Assembly: GCA_051748565.1 (NCBI GenBank)
Contig: JBNJHN010000066.1
Location: forward strand, 1-10,287
DNA length: 10,287 bases
Direction: 5' to 3'
From: SKPH01 sp051748565
Lineage (GTDB): Bacteria > Bacillota > Dethiobacteria > DTU022
A program made the translations under genes and the position numbers. The notes beneath the pieces are model-generated. The model worked only from the letters and a program-made list of their open reading frames with translations. It did not search any database and was not told the origin of the DNA. Within the stretch, counting starts at the first letter, position 1, and every line of letters starts with the position of its first letter. Positions 6,548 to 10,287 of the stretch are shown here, one piece after another.

Positions 6548-7289
6548 TCCCGTTATGCAAAAATTATTGGACGCAGTTTATCAAATATTCTCCGGTGATA
6601 ATACTTTACCGGACACACCGGTATATGTTAAAAAATTAAGCCCGCTTGAGGCAATCGGTTCTCCGGGCAGCTGGGATTATCCCCTTTTACGCGGTAGGGA
6701 AACATTGCTGCAGGCTACCGTGAGAGAAAGTCCCGGACAGGCTTACACAAGTTCACCGGTTCCTTTCCAGGGCAAACTGCAAGATATTCTTGAACTTAAT
6801 CTTGATAATATCGGTAACAGGGCTATTTTCATTGCGGTTTTTAATGCCCTTCTAAGAGATCAAAAAATAATAGGAAAAACTGTTCACTGCCGAAACAGTG
6901 ATCCGGAAAAGTGCGGCCAGGAAGTTGCCGCTTACCTGAAAATGAAACATAATCCTGAAAAAATTGGGGTTGCCGGATACCAGCCGGCGCTAATCAGCGC
7001 CCTGGTCGATTATTTTGGACCCGAAAAAATTAATATTACAGATCTCGATTCCGATAATCTTAACAAAGTTTTTAAAGGAGTAAAAATAAAAGATGGAATT
7101 ACAAACACAAATAACCTGATTGCAGAAAACAGTCTGCTTCTCGTTACCGGCAGTGTATTCGTCAATAACACGGCCGATCCTTTCCATAAGGCGTTTCAAA
7201 ATGGCAAACCTGTCTACTTTTTTGGAACTTCAGTTAAGGGTATTGCTCACATCCTTGGTTTGCCGCATATTTGCCCGCTTGGATCCTGA
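6540..7289 (+). CDS. DUF4213/DUF364 putative heavy-metal-chelation protein
   Basis: 249 residues with no signal peptide, so probably cytoplasmic. The N-terminal part (about 1-90) has the DUF4213-type pattern RGRETLLQATVRESPGQAYTSSP at 51-73, here with RE and GQAYTSSP as landmarks. NRAIFIAVFNALLR and TVHCRNSDPEKCGQE follow. The C-terminal part (about 140-249) is the Rossmann-like DUF364 domain: KIGVAGYQPALISAL, then ITDLDSDN, LLVTGSVFVNN and a final GLPHICPLG. The family was named for putative heavy-metal chelation from structures; no reaction is established. The start overlaps the molybdopterin-binding gene by 8 bases, and the stop lies 12 bases before modA. This translational coupling ties it to molybdate or tungstate handling, which is an inference from context. 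Confidence 0.8.
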   Translation: MNDPVMQKLLDAVYQIFSGDNTLPDTPVYVKKLSPLEAIGSPGSWDYPLLRGRETLLQATVRESPGQAYTSSPVPFQGKLQDILELNLDNIGNRAIFIAVFNALLRDQKIIGKTVHCRNSDPEKCGQEVAAYLKMKHNPEKIGVAGYQPALISALVDYFGPEKINITDLDSDNLNKVFKGVKIKDGITNTNNLIAENSLLLVTGSVFVNNTADPFHKAFQNGKPVYFFGTSVKGIAHILGLPHICPLGS

Positions 7290-7294
7290 AAGGA
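7289..7294 (+). promoter_or_regulatory. Ribosome binding site deciding the TTG start of modA
   Basis: AAAGGA, 7 bases before the TTG at 7302. There is no in-frame ATG before the hydrophobic signal peptide, so the TTG must be used to keep an intact lipoprotein signal. Confidence 0.65.
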
Positions 7295-7301
7295 AACAAT
7301 C

Positions 7302-8090
7302 TTGTATCTAAATAAATTATATAAAGTTATACTCATTGTGCTCACGCATCTTGTCATAACCGGGGCAACCGGTTGTTCTCCGGATACGAAAATAATATTG
7401 AATGTATCCGCCGGGGCCGGTTTAATCGATGCCATAACAGAAATTAATGAAATCTACATGGAACAAAATGATAGCATTGAGTTACTTAACAATTTTGCCG
7501 CATCCGGTGACCTGAGGGTTCAAATAGAAAATGGAGCTCCGGCAGATATCTTTATTTCCGCTGCTGTAAGTGAAATGAACATTCTTGAAAAACAGGGTCT
7601 TATTATACCGGAAACACGTCGTAATATAGCAGGCAATAAGCTGGTATTGATTACCCATAGAGAGAGCAAATTAGACATTTCCGGATTTACAGATCTCCTG
7701 GGTGAACAAGTTTCATTGTTTGCAATGGGCGATCCCGATTTTGTACCTGCCGGATCATATGGACTGCAGACTTTAGAACTGCTGGGCATATCTTACAAAG
7801 AGCTGCAACCTAAAATTATACTCGGTAATAATGTCCGTCAGGTTCTTAATTATGTGGAAAACGAAACCGTCGATGCAGGAATTGTATATCTAACTGACGC
7901 TCTTTCATCCCAGTCGGTAAAAGTGGTTGAAGCTGCGCCCGAAATAATTAATGCTGAGATTATATTCCCGGCAGCAATTATAACCTCAAGCAAGAATCTG
8001 GAAGCCGCCATTGAATACATTAATTTCCTGACCAGCACCGAAGCCGTTAATATATTTGTTAAGTACGGCTATGCTATTATTGATAACTAA
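7302..8090 (+). CDS. modA: Molybdate/tungstate ABC transporter, substrate-binding lipoprotein ModA
   Basis: 262 residues from a TTG start. The N-terminus is a lipoprotein signal peptide: K5 and K8, then a hydrophobic core VILIVLTHLVITGATG ending at C25, which would be lipidated and anchor the protein outside the membrane. The -3 residue of the lipobox is Ala rather than Leu, which is tolerated. The mature part has the ModA pattern: VSAGAGLIDAITEI near 35-48, NFAASGDLRVQIENGAPADIFISAA (the oxyanion-binding Ser/Ala segment), DPDFVPAGSYGLQTLELLG, and NVRQVLNYVENETVDAGIVYLTDA. ModA binds molybdate or tungstate and delivers it to ModBC. The two oxyanions cannot be told apart by sequence, but the motifs fit ModA better than the TupA tungstate family. 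modB follows after 24 bases. Confidence 0.92.
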   Translation: MYLNKLYKVILIVLTHLVITGATGCSPDTKIILNVSAGAGLIDAITEINEIYMEQNDSIELLNNFAASGDLRVQIENGAPADIFISAAVSEMNILEKQGLIIPETRRNIAGNKLVLITHRESKLDISGFTDLLGEQVSLFAMGDPDFVPAGSYGLQTLELLGISYKELQPKIILGNNVRQVLNYVENETVDAGIVYLTDALSSQSVKVVEAAPEIINAEIIFPAAIITSSKNLEAAIEYINFLTSTEAVNIFVKYGYAIIDN

Positions 8091-8114
8091 CCAGTAATCC
8101 GGGGAGACGATCTG

Positions 8115-8810
8115 ATGCTTGAACCTTTTCTTTCGCCTCTTTATATATCAATGAAAACTATACTTGCCTCCACGATGATCACTTTTTTCCTCGGCATAGC
8201 AGCCGCACGCTGGATGGTCAATTACTCCGGGCGATTTAAAAGTTTAATCGACAGCTTATTTCTTTTACCCCTGGTCCTGCCGCCAACGGTGGTAGGATTC
8301 GGTTTGCTTCTTTTATTTGGCAAAAACAGCCCGCTCGGGCAGCTGCTGGACCTCTTCGGAGTAACTGTCATCTTCTCCTGGCCGGCCACTGTGATTACCG
8401 CAGTTATCGTCTCTTTTCCCTTGATGTACATTTCAGCCCGCGGGGGTTTTGAACAGGTTGACATCAATATAGAAAATGCAGCCCGTACTATGGGCGCCGG
8501 AGAATGGCGGGTCTTCTGGACGGTTACCATGCCCCTTTCCTGGCCTTCAGTTATGGCGGCAACAGTACTGGCCTTTGCCCGCGCCCTGGGTGAGTTCGGG
8601 GCGACCCTCATGCTTGCCGGAAATATTCCCGGAAAAACAACAACTATCCCTGTAGCAATTTATTTTAAAATACAGGCCGGGCATATGGAAGAAGCAATGA
8701 TCCTGACCCTGATTGCTCTGGTTTTTGTTTTTGTATCACTGGCTTTACTGGCATACTGGAAAGATAAAGCGAAGAAAACCGGAAGGAACAGAGCATATGC
8801 TGGAAATTAA
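8115..8810 (+). CDS. modB: Molybdate ABC transporter permease ModB
   Basis: 231 residues, normal for ModB, with about five membrane segments (roughly 12-34, 44-68, 84-108, 145-165 and 195-218). LPLVLPPTVVGFGLLLLFG at 51-69 is the conserved ModB segment. The EAA-type loop that docks with the ATPase is ENAARTMGAGEWRVFW through MP (120-140), with G127 conserved. ALGEFGATLMLAGNIPG follows and is nearly invariant in molybdate permeases. It forms the transmembrane pathway for the oxyanion. GGGGAG at 8101-8106 sits 8 bases before the ATG. The end overlaps modC by 14 bases, so the two subunits are translationally coupled. Confidence 0.94.
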   Translation: MLEPFLSPLYISMKTILASTMITFFLGIAAARWMVNYSGRFKSLIDSLFLLPLVLPPTVVGFGLLLLFGKNSPLGQLLDLFGVTVIFSWPATVITAVIVSFPLMYISARGGFEQVDINIENAARTMGAGEWRVFWTVTMPLSWPSVMAATVLAFARALGEFGATLMLAGNIPGKTTTIPVAIYFKIQAGHMEEAMILTLIALVFVFVSLALLAYWKDKAKKTGRNRAYAGN

Positions 8811-9879
8811 GATTAAGAAAACCCTGCCTGATTTTCATCTCTCCATTGATCTTACGGTCAACCGGGAAATAGTTGCGATCCTGGGGCCCTCGGGATCCGG
8901 TAAAACGATGACCCTGCTCTCCATAGCCGGTTTGATTCACCCGGATGAAGGAAGTATCAGGCTAAATAAACGTATCCTTTTTAACTCGGCTGAGGGTGTT
9001 TCCCTACCGCCACAAGAACGTAAAATCGGCTTTGTTTTTCAAAATTACGCTCTTTTCCCCCATTTGACAGTTGCTGAAAACATTGCTTATGGCATGCACG
9101 GTAAACCAAAAAAAGATATTCAGAAGAGGGTGGCAGAGCTTCTTGAATTGATCAATATCCCGGGGCTGAGGATGCGCTACCCAGGTGAGCTCTCTTCCGG
9201 CCAACAGCAAAGAGTGGCCCTGGCCCGGGCAATCGCCCCGGATCCGGAAGCGCTCCTGCTTGATGAGCCTTTTTCTGCTCTCGATACTTTCCGCCGGGAG
9301 CGCCTTGAGTATGAACTGCTGGCTCTGCATCAATATTTCAAGGGCGATATCCTGTTTATCACTCATGATCTTGCCCAGGGTTTCAAAATCGGGAAGAGGA
9401 TGGCTATCTTTGATAACGGGCGCATTGTGCAGTGTGAAAAGAGGGAAAAGGTAATAAACTCCCCGGTTAACAGAACAGCAGCCCGGTTGACCGGGGTAAA
9501 AAATCTCTTCGATGGTTATATTACCTCCATCGAAAATGGCGCTGTTCTGGCTTATATCCCGGAGTTTGGCAAATCGCTTAAAATCAATTATGCTGATACC
9601 CTTAACCTTTCAGTAAACCAGGCAGTTATAATCGGTATCAGGCCGGAGCATATTGAAATCATCGATTACAAGCAGGGAAACACGATTCCAGCCAGGGTTA
9701 GCCGCCTGGTTGACGGGGTTACAGATTTACACTACTATTACTTTGCAGATAAAGACATTAATAAAAAATATAACCTTGAAAGCTGCACATCACGAACTCT
9801 GCTACCACCAAACCTTGATACGGGAAAATCCTGTTTTCTGTATTTCCCGCCTGACCGGTTGATTGTTTTAACAGAATAG
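8797..9879 (+). CDS. modC: Molybdate ABC transporter ATP-binding protein ModC
   Basis: 360 residues from the ATG at 8797, chosen because GGAAGG lies at 8781-8786 and MLEIKIKK is the normal ModC N-terminus. The frame is open upstream to 8713, but that part lies inside modB. ATPase elements in order: Walker A GPSGSGKT (30-37), Q-loop FVFQNYALFPH (Q82), signature ELSSGQQQR (131-139), Walker B LLLDEPFSALD (D156, E157) and the switch histidine H190 in ITHD. The C-terminal part (about 225-360) resembles a TOBE/Mop-like domain (GVKNLFDG, IGIRPEHIEII) that binds oxyanion and can inhibit transport in this family. The signature motif has Ser at the third position (LSSGQ instead of LSGGQ), an uncommon but probably harmless change. 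ModC hydrolyses ATP to drive ModB. Confidence 0.94.
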   Translation: MLEIKIKKTLPDFHLSIDLTVNREIVAILGPSGSGKTMTLLSIAGLIHPDEGSIRLNKRILFNSAEGVSLPPQERKIGFVFQNYALFPHLTVAENIAYGMHGKPKKDIQKRVAELLELINIPGLRMRYPGELSSGQQQRVALARAIAPDPEALLLDEPFSALDTFRRERLEYELLALHQYFKGDILFITHDLAQGFKIGKRMAIFDNGRIVQCEKREKVINSPVNRTAARLTGVKNLFDGYITSIENGAVLAYIPEFGKSLKINYADTLNLSVNQAVIIGIRPEHIEIIDYKQGNTIPARVSRLVDGVTDLHYYYFADKDINKKYNLESCTSRTLLPPNLDTGKSCFLYFPPDRLIVLTE

Positions 9880-9886
9880 AGGAGGT
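9879..9886 (+). promoter_or_regulatory. Ribosome binding site of the QueG-like gene
   Basis: GAGGAGGT begins on the last base of the modC stop codon and lies 11 bases before the ATG at 9898. It is strong, with slightly long spacing. Confidence 0.65.
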
Positions 9887-9897
9887 TTAAGCAGTAA

Positions 9898-10287
9898 ATG
9901 GATTACTTAATCAGGGATATAATAAACCAGGTTGTCTCCTCCTATCCACACAGCCGAAACACGGGCTGGGAAAAAGCGCTTATCGCATATGCTTCAGCAA
10001 ATGACCCTTTGTTTAAAACACTAAAAGAGATAGTCAGCCCAAGCCATTTTTTACCGCAGGACTTTATGCCGGATGCCCGTACTGTAATAACCTACTTTCT
10101 ACCTTTCATTGAGGATGTGGTCGACAGCAACAAGAAAGACCGCCACAGCTCCCACACCTGGGCGGTTGCCTATATCGAGACCAACAAACTAATCGGGGCA
10201 ATAAACGAGCGCCTGCAGCAAGAACTGGTAAAAGAGGGTCACAAGGCGGTTTTTGTGCCTGCAACCCATAATTTTGATCAAGAAACA
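9898..10287 (+). CDS. QueG-like (epoxyqueuosine reductase-related) Fe-S protein, N-terminal part (runs off the right edge)
   Basis: 130 residues from the ATG at 9898 to the window end, with no stop. HFLPQDFMPDARTVITYFLPF at about 50-70 matches the N-terminal domain (DUF1730-like) of QueG and related corrinoid/Fe-S reductases, where a 'P-x-A-(K/R)-(T/S)-V-I' turn precedes a strand. SSHTWAVAYIETNKLIGAIN follows, as in the Bacillota paralogues that carry a 4Fe-4S ferredoxin domain further on. Those cysteine clusters would lie beyond the window, so an Fe-S cluster is predicted only from the family. The gene starts 18 bases after modC in the same direction and may be the last operon member or a read-through neighbour. 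It is not necessarily the true tRNA-modifying QueG. Confidence 0.68.
   Translation, partial: MDYLIRDIINQVVSSYPHSRNTGWEKALIAYASANDPLFKTLKEIVSPSHFLPQDFMPDARTVITYFLPFIEDVVDSNKKDRHSSHTWAVAYIETNKLIGAINERLQQELVKEGHKAVFVPATHNFDQET

Noticed and set aside
7302..8090. TupA-type tungstate-specific binding protein
   Set aside because: The NFAASGDL, APADIFISA and NVRQVL motifs are of the ModA type. Tungstate can still be a ligand, but the family is ModA.
8222..8611. Minus-strand open frame of 129 codons
   Set aside because: It is antisense to modB, a clear gene, and the composition follows from the modB codons.
8713..8796. Upstream in-frame start for modC at 8713
   Set aside because: It lies wholly inside modB and would add 28 residues not found in ModC. 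The ATG at 8797 has a good ribosome binding site and the expected N-terminus.

Overview
The window looks like chromosomal DNA from an anaerobic, probably spore-former-related Bacillota (Clostridia in the broad sense, such as Peptococcaceae, Moorella or Syntrophomonas relatives). This is an inference. It rests on moderate GC by eye, strong AGGAGG-type ribosome binding sites, several TTG and GTG starts, and a gene set (molybdate handling, a heavy-metal-chelation family protein, a QueG-like Fe-S protein) that is common in such anaerobes. No rRNA, tRNA, CRISPR array, insertion sequence or phage gene is visible.

Left part (1-1549, minus strand): the start of a crotonase-family enzyme that runs off the left edge, and upstream of it on the same strand a tandem class II aldolase/adducin protein whose second domain has lost its metal ligands. 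A 450-base divergent region (1550-1998) follows. It contains a probable -10 element for the aldolase gene and no convincing gene.

Middle (1999-5282, plus strand): an FAD-dependent glycerol-3-phosphate dehydrogenase (glpD type), then a PLP-dependent lyase/decarboxylase close to the sphingosine-1-phosphate lyase family with an added helical C-terminus.

Right part (5283-10287, plus strand): a compact molybdenum/tungsten operon. It begins with a consensus sigma-70-type promoter (5329-5358) and a leader of about 140 nt carrying two hairpins/palindromes. One of these (5432-5455) closely resembles a ModE molybdate-repressor operator. The genes are a molybdopterin-binding (MoeA/MogA-like) protein with a four-cysteine tail, a DUF4213/DUF364 heavy-metal-chelation protein, then modA, modB and modC. 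All are overlapping or separated by at most 24 bases. A QueG-like Fe-S protein starts 18 bases after modC and runs off the right edge.

Working together: ModA binds oxyanion at the cell surface, ModB and ModC import it, and the molybdopterin-binding protein would act in cofactor assembly or sensing. The DUF364 protein is placed by context in metal handling. The palindrome suggests that the whole set is repressed when molybdate is plentiful.
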